Of a stretch of DNA of 64,000 bases, positions 43,970-55,119 are shown piece after piece. Source of the DNA: Maridesulfovibrio sp. GTDB taxonomy: Bacteria; Desulfobacterota; Desulfovibrionia; Desulfovibrionales; Desulfovibrionaceae. The notes under the pieces are model-generated. The model saw nothing but the letters and a program-made list of their open reading frames with translations, was not told where the DNA came from and did no database searches. Each line of letters begins with the position of its first letter. Position 1 is the stretch's first letter. A program made the translations under genes and the position numbers. Where the stretch lies: the NCBI RefSeq assembly GCF_963667685.1, contig NZ_OY763932.1:310001-374000 (forward strand), given 5' to 3'.

Positions 43970-44530
43970 ATGCAAACAGCAGGTTTAGCCCTCAATGCGC
44001 TGGATATAATATTGATTGTTATTGCGGGGATGCTCATATTTAGGGGATTGCTGCGCGGAATAGTCAGGGAAGCAATATCTGTTTTCTCCCTGATTTTAGG
44101 ATTTTATCTGGCCGCCAAGTATCACTATAAACTGGCACCCTATTTTGAGACTTTTTTTGACGGTCCCGGGACGGTCAAGGCTTTCAGCTACCTTTCAATA
44201 ATAGTAGCGACCCTCTTTGTTGCCTTTCTTGTTGGGGTTACTATTAAAAAAATACTTACCGTGACCATGCTCAGCTGGGCTGATCAGGTTCTCGGAGGGA
44301 TTTTAGGATTTGTTGAAGCTATTATCGTTGGCGGAATCATTATCGTTGTCCTTAACAGCTTCACACCAAATTCCGAGTTCCTGACCAACTCAAAACTGGC
44401 CCCGAAAGTAATGGCTACTGCAAGCTTTTTCATAAGCTTCGCTCCAGATAACGTATTAGATTCATTAGACATCAAATCTATGTTTCCCGACCAGTCACAA
44501 CTTACCAACCCTCTAAGCGACACAATATAA
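43970..44530 (+). CDS. CvpA family membrane protein
   Basis: A 186-residue protein with four predicted membrane helices and the CvpA pattern (NALDIILIVIAGMLIFRGLLRGIVREAISV split over helix 1 and its loop). CvpA-like proteins are linked to colicin V production and envelope stress, but their biochemical role is uncertain. The frame is open to a TTG at 43913; ATG 43970 matches the usual N-terminus. mazG begins one base after its stop, so they are coupled. Confidence 0.85.
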   Translation: MQTAGLALNALDIILIVIAGMLIFRGLLRGIVREAISVFSLILGFYLAAKYHYKLAPYFETFFDGPGTVKAFSYLSIIVATLFVAFLVGVTIKKILTVTMLSWADQVLGGILGFVEAIIVGGIIIVVLNSFTPNSEFLTNSKLAPKVMATASFFISFAPDNVLDSLDIKSMFPDQSQLTNPLSDTI

Positions 44531-44531
44531 A

Positions 44532-45296
44532 ATGAGCACTAACTCCATTGAAAAACTAAAGAATGTAATTGCATCCCTGACTGCCCCTGAAGGCTGTCCC
44601 TGGGATAAAGAGCAAACCCCGCTTACACTTTGCGACTCAGTAATCGAAGAAGCTTTCGAACTGGTTGAAGCCATTCGCGCTGACGACCGGCAGGAAGTCC
44701 TTGAAGAACTCGGCGATGTGATGTTCCTGCTTCTGTTTATCGCTCAGCGTTACGAAGAATCCGGAGATTTTAAATTTGCTGACGCAGTCGACTCCGCAGC
44801 AGCAAAAATGATTCGCCGACACCCCCATGTTTTCGCAGATGCGAAAGTTGAAGATCAGGAAGAACTTCTGCGCAACTGGGAAAAAATTAAAAGAAGTGAA
44901 AAGAAGGGAGACAAAAAGATATTCGACTCCCTGCCCAAGGGACTGCCCCCCATGCTCAAAGCATACCGCATCAACTCCAAGGCTGCGCGCAGCGGCTTTA
45001 CCTATGAGTCAGACGAACAGTGCATTGAGCAGCTTCAGAGCGAATGGAATGAATGGAACAGCGCCCTTGAATCCGGCAACAAAGAGGCAATCACTGAAGA
45101 ATTCGGAGACTACCTCTTTACCCTCATTGAACTTGGGCGTCGCAAAGGTATCAAAGCTAACAGTGCGCTCGACACTACCAACAACAAATTCCTTGATCGC
45201 TTCGCGAAGATGGAAGACCTCGCCAAAAAACAGGGCAAGGACCTTTCTGAAATGAACCTCATCGAACAAAACGAACTTTGGGAACAGGTAAAATAA
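44532..45296 (+). CDS. mazG: Nucleoside triphosphate pyrophosphohydrolase MazG
   Basis: A 254-residue MazG protein that hydrolyses nucleoside triphosphates to monophosphates, probably limiting abnormal nucleotides or ppGpp-related stress. Visible are CPWDKEQT at the start, the metal-binding EEAFELVEAI and EELGDVMFLLLF segments in the first domain, and a second related helical half (EEFGDYLFTLIELGR). One base separates it from the CvpA gene. A terminator follows. Confidence 0.93.
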   Translation: MSTNSIEKLKNVIASLTAPEGCPWDKEQTPLTLCDSVIEEAFELVEAIRADDRQEVLEELGDVMFLLLFIAQRYEESGDFKFADAVDSAAAKMIRRHPHVFADAKVEDQEELLRNWEKIKRSEKKGDKKIFDSLPKGLPPMLKAYRINSKAARSGFTYESDEQCIEQLQSEWNEWNSALESGNKEAITEEFGDYLFTLIELGRRKGIKANSALDTTNNKFLDRFAKMEDLAKKQGKDLSEMNLIEQNELWEQVK

Positions 45297-45321
45297 ATTT
45301 TATCCCCCAATTACAAAATTA

Positions 45322-45358
45322 TTCCCCGCTATCAGTTTTTGATGGCGGGGATTTTTTT
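45322..45358 (+). terminator. Intrinsic terminator after mazG
   Basis: Eleven-base-pair stem (CCCCGCTATCA with its complement, one G-T pair) followed by eight T. Confidence 0.9.
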
Positions 45359-45413
45359 TAACAAACATTTTAATGGTTAATAATTAATTTTTTTATTTTT
45401 ATTATTTTCACCC

Positions 45414-45440
45414 TAAAGTAATTTATATTTTATCCGATTT
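45414..45440 (+). promoter_or_regulatory. Candidate sigma-28 (flagellar) promoter
   Basis: TAAA, then 15 bases, then TCCGATTT, compared with the consensus TAAA-N15-GCCGATAA (mismatches at the first and last two positions). A start site near 45448 would leave a 33-base leader including the AGGAGGGG site of the 69-residue gene. Confidence 0.45.
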
Positions 45441-45480
45441 AACAGATAGGCGCGTATATTGCCCTTTTCAGGAGGGGTTT

Positions 45481-45690
45481 ATGGACATAACAGGAATCAA
45501 CTCAACCATGGAGGCCGCACCAGCGGTAAGTGACAAGCAGCTGTTCGGAGCGCAAGTAGTAACCAAAACTCTTGATTACATGAACTCCGACCAGTTCAGT
45601 TCTTCAACCAGTACCGATTATGATTTCCAAAAAAGCGTTCTCAGTGCCGCTTACTCCGGCGTTGGGACTATTGCCAACACTAAAGCCTAA
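45481..45690 (+). CDS. Small hypothetical protein, possibly motility-related (69 residues)
   Basis: A 69-residue soluble protein with AGGAGGGG before the ATG. The start MDITGINSTM followed by AQVVTKTLDYM resembles, loosely, the small YjfB-type putative motility proteins, and a sigma-28-like promoter lies upstream; both hints point to flagellar-regulon membership. The end is serine- and alanine-rich and flexible. A terminator follows closely, so it is transcribed alone. The family assignment is weak. Confidence 0.6.
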   Translation: MDITGINSTMEAAPAVSDKQLFGAQVVTKTLDYMNSDQFSSSTSTDYDFQKSVLSAAYSGVGTIANTKA

Positions 45691-45713
45691 AGGGCAGTCC
45701 GTGCGCCTGACAC

Positions 45714-45742
45714 ATAAAACCCGGTCACTTGAGCCGGGTTTT
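45714..45742 (+). terminator. Intrinsic terminator after the 69-residue gene
   Basis: Stem AAAACCCGG / CCGGGTTTT with an eight-base loop, T-run inside and after the right arm. Confidence 0.85.
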
Positions 45743-45902
45743 ATTCTGCAATAAATCCCGCCACACACTATTGTCGTTTCATATTTTTTGGAATAAATAT
45801 TGCTTCTTATTTTTCTAAAGTCATTGTGATGACTGAAAGCCTCTCGCGGAATTCATTTACCGGATGTCCGCGCTTTTTTCAGGCAAAGAAATAGGAGCCC
45901 CA

Positions 45903-48578
45903 ATGAAAAATATAATCTGGATCGTCATAGATACTCTTAGGTCTGACATGCTCGCTTCATGCCTTTCCGATAGAGCTCAATACAATGAATTAGACGAGAT
46001 TCTTGAACAGGGGGCCATTTTCACCGACGTGATGACCTGCGGGGGGTCTACCCGAAATTCAGCACCGGCATACTTTGCATCGTTACGGCCCGGATTAACG
46101 GGCATGACCGAGCAAGGGGTACAGATTCTACGTGAATTCAAGGGTGATGTGCTCACTATAACAGAACATTTTAAACATCACGGCTATAATACATTCCGCT
46201 GGGCCGACAGCAACCTTGATTCCTGCCAGCCGAAACGGGGTTTTGACGTATACGAAGCAGGATATCCGGGTATCAGAAATGCTCCCCACATGAACTATAA
46301 CAACCCGAAGCGTGCTGATTTTGTCCGGCGTGTCCGACAAAGCAAGAAACCATTTTTTGCAAATTTTCATCTCTATTTCATCCACGACTTTGGCGGAATG
46401 ATGCGTTCCAGCTGGTCTACTGAGGAATATCTGAATGTTATTTCAGCACAAGCTCAGGATTTACGTAGCTTATGGGAACAGCTTGCCCCGGGTCCGGATG
46501 ATATCGCAGTCATAACTTCAGACCACGGCTGCATACTTGATCAGGATTATATTGAATACGACAAGAAAATTGCGTGGGGATTCGCAGACAGCAAAACCCG
46601 CGTTTTTGCATCCTTCATAGGCGAAGATATCAAACCAGCAAAACATCATGAACTGGTAAGGTCAATCGACATCGCCCCCACCCTGCTAGACCTTGCTTTG
46701 GGCAAAGATATGAAAGCTCAGGGAGTCAGCCTCAAAGAGACTCTTCATGGCGGTCCTGTCCCGGAACTATTCGGAATTGCTGAGCGCAGCGATCACTCAA
46801 ACAGAACCGCTATAACCACCTATGCCTGCGTACGCAAAAACAGGTGGGCCCTTTATCTTAATGACGGTGTCCCTAATGCCCTTTATAACAATTCCGAAGG
46901 AGAATTTGTTAAAAATTATATAGGTGCAAAACCTGAAATCCAAGATGAATTATATGACTTCTATAAAAAGACTGTCTTGGATGGTCCGCAGAGTGCCAGG
47001 GAGCTTTATGGACAAAAAGGTCTCGCTATTGAAGATATACGCGGGAAAATTGAAGCGAGTATTCTGCTTCCAGTTTTCAGTTGGAGCGATGAAACCAGAC
47101 TGGCCGTAGAAGCCCTACTCGACCAACTACTGCTTACAGAACTTATTCTGCTCGACGCAGATGAAAGCGATGAAGTTGCAGAGAACATTCGTGAAAAATA
47201 TAATGACCGGCTCTTCCTGCACTATGTTGATGCCAAGGAAATGAGTCTGCAGCAGATGCTGAACCGTGGGCTGGAGCTGGCAAAAGGGCCTTTTACCGTC
47301 ACAGCTTCACCGGATTGCCAGTACACGGAAAATTTTTGTTACTCCCAGAGGGAAGTCTTTCTCACAGAACCGGACACAGCACTTACCTACCCCAACCTGA
47401 AACGGTTTATCCATGACCGCCGGGAAATGGAATATATTGGTAATGAAATCTGCCTTGATGAGATCATGTTCTCCCGGCTGGGAAGTCTTTTTGAACACAA
47501 TGCAGCAACTGCCGCGTTCTCCCTGCCCCATTTTAATGAAATTGGGGCCTGCGCCATGTTTAAAACGGAAACCCTGCGCAATGCAGGAGGATTTGCGAGC
47601 AGCAGCGCTGACACCTTGGGACGCACATGGCACAAATTAAAAAGACATGGAAAGATTAAACATGTGAACAAGGGACTGGTAATTTCTTCAGACCCGACCG
47701 TTCTCCGCCCATGCATATCCGGCCAAGAACGTAAACAGGATGTTAAAATCAGCATTTTAAGCCTATTGCCTAATGCGACGGCCCTCAAATCAATTCCGTT
47801 TTTTTTAGAAAGCATATCCAATCAGACTGAAAAAGCTTTAGAAATAATATTTCTCAGCTCAGAAATTAAGCATGATATTATCGCAAAACTGGCTGAAAAT
47901 CATCCGAGCCTGTGCATCAGAACAATTAACCGCCCTTCTAACGGACACGAATTATATAACGCTGGACTTTGTGCTGCCCGCGGCGAGTTCATATTCTGGT
48001 CGGATATTTCCGACAAATTGCAGCCCGACTGCATAACAGCACTATTGGGGGAAATTGAAGGCCAGGACAATATGACCGCTGCCAAGTGTGGGTATATTGT
48101 CCACCGGGAAGGCAGCATGCCACAGACAGTTGCTCCTCTCGCATATGTCCGCGAAATGATCCATGACATCTGCGATCTTCGTGGTTTGCTTTACCGACGC
48201 AGCCTTCATAACGAAATAGGTATTTTCAAACCCGGTGCTGACAAAGAACTTGGTTGGGACATGTGCATCCGTTTGGGGCTTATCCGCTCTTTTGCGATAA
48301 TTGATGAGCCGCTAATAGTTACAAGCACCCCCTACCAGTTCAACATGCAGCCGGATATCGAATCATATCATCGCATAATGCATAATACCATCGACTTCAT
48401 GGGAAATGCTGTAGACATGGTGCGGCTTTATGAGGATGATTTTCGCAGGCATCAGGCCGACAGCGCCCGCTATATCCTTGAAGAAGAAATGCACGCAATA
48501 CAAAAGCTGATATGTATCAACGGGGTTGAAGCCAACGCCTTGCTGCGGGTGCCTAAAACCCATCTATTTGACGAGTAA
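45903..48578 (+). CDS. Sulfatase-like hydrolase fused to two glycosyltransferase-like domains
   Basis: An 891-residue protein with at least three parts. Residues 1 to about 370 form a sulfatase/alkaline-phosphatase-fold domain: metal ligands in IVIDTLRSD and in SDHG near 206, and a nucleophile region TRNSAPAYFASLRPG. The canonical Cys/Ser-x-Pro-x-Arg motif is not complete (SAPAY), so it may be a phosphoryl-transfer-type member rather than a true sulfatase. A second part from about 385 (ILLPVFSW.. LILLDADESDE) and a third from about 614 (KISILSLLP.. GEFIFWSDISD) resemble family 2 glycosyltransferases. There is no signal peptide or membrane helix. Start ATG 45903 has AGGAG; the frame to 45864 is not needed. 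Function may be decoration of a cell-surface glycan; that is inference. Confidence 0.72.
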   Translation: MKNIIWIVIDTLRSDMLASCLSDRAQYNELDEILEQGAIFTDVMTCGGSTRNSAPAYFASLRPGLTGMTEQGVQILREFKGDVLTITEHFKHHGYNTFRWADSNLDSCQPKRGFDVYEAGYPGIRNAPHMNYNNPKRADFVRRVRQSKKPFFANFHLYFIHDFGGMMRSSWSTEEYLNVISAQAQDLRSLWEQLAPGPDDIAVITSDHGCILDQDYIEYDKKIAWGFADSKTRVFASFIGEDIKPAKHHELVRSIDIAPTLLDLALGKDMKAQGVSLKETLHGGPVPELFGIAERSDHSNRTAITTYACVRKNRWALYLNDGVPNALYNNSEGEFVKNYIGAKPEIQDELYDFYKKTVLDGPQSARELYGQKGLAIEDIRGKIEASILLPVFSWSDETRLAVEALLDQLLLTELILLDADESDEVAENIREKYNDRLFLHYVDAKEMSLQQMLNRGLELAKGPFTVTASPDCQYTENFCYSQREVFLTEPDTALTYPNLKRFIHDRREMEYIGNEICLDEIMFSRLGSLFEHNAATAAFSLPHFNEIGACAMFKTETLRNAGGFASSSADTLGRTWHKLKRHGKIKHVNKGLVISSDPTVLRPCISGQERKQDVKISILSLLPNATALKSIPFFLESISNQTEKALEIIFLSSEIKHDIIAKLAENHPSLCIRTINRPSNGHELYNAGLCAARGEFIFWSDISDKLQPDCITALLGEIEGQDNMTAAKCGYIVHREGSMPQTVAPLAYVREMIHDICDLRGLLYRRSLHNEIGIFKPGADKELGWDMCIRLGLIRSFAIIDEPLIVTSTPYQFNMQPDIESYHRIMHNTIDFMGNAVDMVRLYEDDFRRHQADSARYILEEEMHAIQKLICINGVEANALLRVPKTHLFDE

Positions 48579-48856
48579 AGCCTATTCTGTCGGGCTTCAT
48601 TCAACGTTCTTCAGCCATGACGATTCAACCTGCTAAAAACCTTTCTAAATCCAATCAGGAATAAATTCAAAAGCGTTCGACAGTACTTTTGTTCTAAAAA
48701 TCACATAGTAATTTTATTTTTTGTAAAATAGAGATTCAATGTTAAGATACTTTGTGAATTATTTGAAAAAGTCTTTTGAAATTGCAAAAGGATTGTTCAC
48801 AACTTTCTGCTATGTTACTGTTTAAGAACTATTATTTTCTTAACCGGAGAAAAAAC

Positions 48857-51274
48857 ATGAAACTCAGTACAAAACTTATCTTGCCGCAATTATTCGTAGT
48901 TGTCGCACTTGGATGCATAAGTTTCTACATAATCGATAAATCATTTATGCAGCTTAAAGAGATGTATGTAGAGTCAAAAGTAAATAATGCATTTACTTCT
49001 GTAAAAAACAGTATCAACGATTCTGCAAAGTCCGCACAACAGCTTGCTGCTTTATTCTCACACCGCCATGATGTGATTGAAGCTTTTAAGATTGCTCATT
49101 CAGGGGATATTGACAACGAGCGTTCGCCGGAAGCACAACAGGCTCGCGAAAACATCAGAGATGTTCTTCAGGCAGAACTCGAAGGATACCAGGCTCTGGG
49201 GGATGGAAAGATACGACTTCATTTTCATCTTCCCAATGGGAGAAGCCTTGTACGGTTATGGCGTGACAAACAAGCCAAACGAAATGGAGAGTGGGTGGAT
49301 ATCTCCGACGATATATCAAGTTTCCGTCAGACGGTTCTGGACGTCAATCAGACCGGAAAAGCAGTTGGCGGCATTGAACTGGGACGGGGTGGGTTTGCTA
49401 TCAGAGGCGTGGTTCCTGTCAAAGACCAATCCGGTAAGGCTCTTGGTTCTGTAGAAGTTTTAAAGAATTTCAAACACGTTCTGCAGGGAGTTGAAAACGC
49501 AGGTATATCCACCATGCTTTTCATGAACAAAGATCTGCTAAGTACTTCAACATCATTAAAAGACGAATCCAAATACCCAATTATTAACGACTATGTACTG
49601 GTAAGCTCTACAGACAAGAACAAATACACAAATCTATTGGATAAAAAGCTGCTGGATGACGGCCGGAATAAACAGATCATAAAAAACTTAGAAAACACAG
49701 CAATCGCCACCTTACCGATAACAGACTATCGAGGAAAACAGGTTGGTGTCTTAGTAGGAGTATTGAACACCGCAAAACTGGCAGAACTTTCCAGCAGTGC
49801 GAATAGCTGGCTGTTAATATGCTTAGCTGCGATTTTGATCATACCGCTGGTGTTCATATACTTTAGCCTGTCCATTCAGGTAATTAAGCCCGTTCAAGCT
49901 ATCTCTGATCGAATTAACGACATTAACGAAGACAGGGCAGATCTTCATAGCACACTAAAAATACGCTTTCATGACGAAATTGGAACTCTTTGCGCTTTGT
50001 TTAACACCATGCTCGGTAAATTATCGGAAATGGTGGACAACATGCAGGTGTATGTTGATGTCGTAAACGCTGTTCCCGATCCTATTTTCGTTGTTGATAA
50101 AAAATTCAATCTACTACTGGCAAATAAGGCCATTGAAGATTTCTCGGGATTAGGAATAGGCGAGATCAAACAAAACAAATGCGCGAACATTTTCAAAACC
50201 AAAATCTGCTCAACAGAAAAATGCCCTATTGAAAAAAGCATGCATACAGGGCAGAACACTAAAGCGGAAATATTATTGCTCAAAGACAGATATGGCAACG
50301 AGATGCATATACAGCCTGTCGCAACTCCACTTAAAAACTCGAAAGGGGACATCTTCGGTTATCTGGAAGTAGCCCGCAATGTCAGCGACCTGGTCGAAAA
50401 AGAAAATGCAATTAACCTCCAGCTTGCAAAAATAAACAAGGTAAACGAATCTACCAGAGCAGCATCATCCAGAGTCTCCAGCAGCTGCAACGGCTTGAAG
50501 CAGGACATGGAATCAGTCGATGAATCAGTCGGCTCACAGCAGAGACTTCTATCCGAAACAGTTTCTGCTATGGGTCAGATGAATGCCAGTGTACTCGATG
50601 TTGCGGAGAATGCCGGTCGGGCTTCAGAAAAATCCCAAGAAACCCGAGACCGGGCGGAAACTGGTGCCGAAACTGTTCTTAACGCTACAGCAGCTATCAC
50701 AAAAGTTAAAGATCAGACCGAAATCATGAGTGAAATCATGGCTAAAATGGAAGACCGGGCTGAAAGTATCGGGTCGGTTCTTAATGTAATCAATGACATT
50801 GCAGACCAAACCAACCTCCTTGCGCTGAATGCCGCAATCGAAGCAGCCAGAGCGGGAGAGGCAGGGCGTGGATTTGCTGTAGTGGCCGACGAAGTTCGAA
50901 AGCTTGCAGAAAAAACAGTAGATGCCACAAAAGAAGTTGAATATGTCATCTCTGAATTGCGTGACCAGACCAATAAATCAAAAAGCATAACAGATGATAC
51001 ACGAACTCTCGCTGTCAGGGCTGCAGAATATGCCGAAGAGTCAGGGCATCAGTTAAAAGATATCGTAAAATTCATTCAAGAATCTACCACTGACATGGCA
51101 AACATCGCCGCAGCTGTTGAAGAGCAATCAGCCAGCTCTGAAGAAATCAACAGATCAATAGGTGATGTTAATGACATTGCCAGCGCTATAAGTGAAAGAG
51201 TTTCAGTCTCAACAACAGCTCTGAATAATCTTGTCCAACTTGCAGAGGAACTTGAAAACATATCTGGGAAATAA
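48857..51274 (+). CDS. Methyl-accepting chemotaxis protein with double-Cache and Cys-containing PAS domain
   Basis: An 805-residue chemoreceptor. In order: a membrane helix (about 7-26), a periplasmic double-Cache-type domain (about 30-310, with [15 protein letters not shown] and [15 protein letters not shown]), a second helix (about 315-341), HAMP, a PAS domain (about 395-515) and the signalling domain with the conserved tip ([20 protein letters not shown]). The PAS domain has three close cysteines at about 442, 451 and 456, which could bind a metal or cluster. ATG 48857 has CGGAG; the longer frame to 48776 is rejected. No CheR-docking pentapeptide is present. Confidence 0.93.
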   Translation: MKLSTKLILPQLFVVVALGCISFYIIDKSFMQLKEMYVESKVNNAFTSVKNSINDSAKSAQQLAALFSHRHDVIEAFKIAHSGDIDNERSPEAQQARENIRDVLQAELEGYQALGDGKIRLHFHLPNGRSLVRLWRDKQAKRNGEWVDISDDISSFRQTVLDVNQTGKAVGGIELGRGGFAIRGVVPVKDQSGKALGSVEVLKNFKHVLQGVENAGISTMLFMNKDLLSTSTSLKDESKYPIINDYVLVSSTDKNKYTNLLDKKLLDDGRNKQIIKNLENTAIATLPITDYRGKQVGVLVGVLNTAKLAELSSSANSWLLICLAAILIIPLVFIYFSLSIQVIKPVQAISDRINDINEDRADLHSTLKIRFHDEIGTLCALFNTMLGKLSEMVDNMQVYVDVVNAVPDPIFVVDKKFNLLLANKAIEDFSGLGIGEIKQNKCANIFKTKICSTEKCPIEKSMHTGQNTKAEILLLKDRYGNEMHIQPVATPLKNSKGDIFGYLEVARNVSDLVEKENAINLQLAKINKVNESTRAASSRVSSSCNGLKQDMESVDESVGSQQRLLSETVSAMGQMNASVLDVAENAGRASEKSQETRDRAETGAETVLNATAAITKVKDQTEIMSEIMAKMEDRAESIGSVLNVINDIADQTNLLALNAAIEAARAGEAGRGFAVVADEVRKLAEKTVDATKEVEYVISELRDQTNKSKSITDDTRTLAVRAAEYAEESGHQLKDIVKFIQESTTDMANIAAAVEEQSASSEEINRSIGDVNDIASAISERVSVSTTALNNLVQLAEELENISGK

Positions 51275-51288
51275 CATTTACCACAACA

Positions 51289-51331
51289 ACAGAAAGCAGC
51301 CGATCAGCACTCTGATTAGCTGCTTTCTGTT
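51289..51331 (+). terminator. Possible terminator after the second chemoreceptor
   Basis: Twelve-base-pair stem ACAGAAAGCAGC / GCTGCTTTCTGT with a long loop, but only a weak T-rich tail. Confidence 0.5.
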
Positions 51332-51381
51332 AATTGTGAAATGCGAATGGGCTGATTGTGGAATTAAATAAACAGACATCG

Positions 51382-51417
51382 ATAAAGAAACGGTGCCCAG
51401 CATAAACCGGGCACCGT
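51382..51417 (-). terminator. Terminator of katG
   Basis: Stem ACGGTGCCC / GGGCACCGT; on the minus strand followed by TTCTTTATC, 12 bases after the katG stop. Confidence 0.8.
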
Positions 51418-51428
51418 TATACACTTGA

Positions 51429-53660
<2,232 letters not shown>

Positions 53661-53744
53661 TTACTTTACTGTAATATACATCACTCAATTTTTTTTGGGA
53701 AGTAACTTAGAGAAATTGGCGGCGAATCGTAACAAGTGCAAATA

Positions 53745-53783
53745 AAATAGGGTTAACTCATACCTTTTGAGTTAACCCTATTT
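53745..53783 (-). terminator. Distal terminator near katG and tRNA-Ser
   Basis: Perfect 16-base-pair stem (AAATAGGGTTAACTCA with its complement) and a T-rich tail on the minus strand. It is second in line after the tRNA terminator. Confidence 0.7.
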
Positions 53784-53789
53784 AAAAAA

Positions 53790-53830
53790 AGTAAAAGCCC
53801 TCGGACACTTAAGTGATTCCAAGGGCTTAA
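53790..53830 (-). terminator. Terminator of tRNA-Ser(UGA)
   Basis: Stem AAGCCCT / AGGGCTT; on the minus strand followed by TTTTACTTTTTTT. Confidence 0.75.
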
Positions 53831-53838
53831 TTACATTC

Positions 53839-53930
53839 TGGCGGAGAGGGAGGGATTCGAACCCCCGGAGGGCGCAAACCCTCAATAGTTTTCAAGACTA
53901 CCGCGTTCAACCGGACTCTGCCACCTCTCC
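53839..53930 (-). tRNA. tRNA-Ser, anticodon UGA
   Basis: A 92-base class II tRNA with the CCA end encoded. Acceptor stem GGAGAGG pairs with CCTCTCC, the D-arm has GGCAGAG..., the anticodon loop reads CTTGAAA (anticodon TGA), and there is a long variable arm and a GGTTCGAATCC T-arm. Confidence 0.95.
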
Positions 53931-54095
53931 AAAACGTGAGAAAAGAATTTTCCCGAACTCGGGCTAAATGTCAACCTTTTTTTTGATTTAATCCATAGAA
54001 ATTTATTTGTAAATGCAGCCCAACAATTTTTCAAACTGCCACAGCGTCCATCAAATCAACTTAGGCTTTAAATAAAGGCTGAAAACATCTATTCA

Positions 54096-54752
54096 CTATA
54101 AAAAAACACCCTTCTCTTTCAGCTCCTCACCATAAGCCATCAACTCTGATTTTGACCGGAGTCCCAGCTTCTTCATCAGGTTCGAGCGGTGCTTCTCCAC
54201 GGTCTTGATGCTGATCACCAGCAGGTCTGCGATCTCACGGTTCTTGTATCCGGAAAGCACATGCTTCAAGATTTCCCGTTCACGCTCAGTGAGAGACTCA
54301 AGACTCTCGATGCTCCTGCTTCTTTCCTTCTGTAGAAAACCTTTAGCCACTTCAGCGGAAATTTCCGGAGTAAGGTAGACCTTACCCGCCATGACCGTCT
54401 CAATAGCCATGACAAGTTCCTTACTGGATGAAGTCTTGAGTAGATAACCGCTGGCTCCCGCATCAAGGGCTGAAAAAATATGGTCGGATTCCACATGGGC
54501 TGTTAGAGCCAGAAACTTTGTTCTGACTAAGCCGGAAAGCTCTTGGATTGCCTGCACACCACTTTTCACAGGCATAGATAAATCCATGAGCGCAACATCA
54601 GGATTGAGGCGCTTACAAAGGCGAATAGCCTCTTCGCCATTCTCGGCCATACCAAGCACACTGATTCCCGGCTGGGACTTAAGGATCGTCTTCAATCCTT
54701 CGCGTACCAGAGCATGATCGTCAGCGATAACCACTTTAACCAAATTAAGCAT
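54096..54752 (-). CDS. NarL/LuxR-family response regulator
   Basis: A 218-residue two-domain regulator. The receiver has the acidic pair IADDHALVREG, the phospho-acceptor aspartate in DVALMDLSMPVKSG and a conserved lysine in LLKTSSSKEL. The C-terminal LuxR helix-turn-helix is LTEREREIL..NREIADLL..KTVEKHRSNLMKKLGL. ATG 54752 follows AGGTG and is preferred over a TTG just upstream. It is an orphan between two tRNA-Ser genes; the partner kinase is not visible, so target genes are unknown. Confidence 0.92.
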   Translation of the reverse strand: MLNLVKVVIADDHALVREGLKTILKSQPGISVLGMAENGEEAIRLCKRLNPDVALMDLSMPVKSGVQAIQELSGLVRTKFLALTAHVESDHIFSALDAGASGYLLKTSSSKELVMAIETVMAGKVYLTPEISAEVAKGFLQKERSRSIESLESLTEREREILKHVLSGYKNREIADLLVISIKTVEKHRSNLMKKLGLRSKSELMAYGEELKEKGVFL

Positions 54753-54880
54753 CAAACACCTGAAACCAAGAGATAATAGAATTGCGAAAACCTGAAAAGA
54801 TAAAGATTCTTATCAGGAAAGCACTGCACAATGCAACTGCATTAGAACGCACCCCAAAAGTCAAACATCAGGCTCATAAA

Positions 54881-54912
54881 GAAAAAGGCAGCTGGATTAA
54901 CTCCAACTGCCT
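54881..54912 (-). terminator. Terminator of tRNA-Ser(GCU)
   Basis: Stem AGGCAGTTGGA / TCCAGCTGCCT (one mismatch); on the minus strand followed by TTTTTCTTT. Confidence 0.78.
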
Positions 54913-54924
54913 ATTACTTTCATG

Positions 54925-55019
54925 TGGCGGAGAGGGAGGGATTTGAACCCTCGATAGAGTTTTAAGCCCTATACTCGCTTAGCAGGCGAGCGCCTTCAGC
55001 CGTGCTCGGCCACCTCTCC
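54925..55019 (-). tRNA. tRNA-Ser, anticodon GCU
   Basis: A 95-base class II tRNA with encoded CCA. Acceptor stem GGAGAGG / CCTCTCC, anticodon stem-loop CTCGC-CTGCTAA-GCGAG (anticodon GCT), a long variable arm and a GGTTCAAATCC T-arm. Confidence 0.95.
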
Positions 55020-55119
55020 GTATATGTGGTGAATGTTCGCGATGCGTTTCACTCACTCAGGAAACGTTTTAATATCTCCGACCCTTCCGATTGTCAACAA
55101 CATTTTTAATTTTTTTGAA

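Noticed and set aside
45448-45463. A sigma-54-like promoter (GG-N10-GC) ahead of the 69-residue gene
   Set aside because: The start site would fall inside the ribosome-binding site, about seven bases before the ATG; the upstream sigma-28-like element gives a workable leader.
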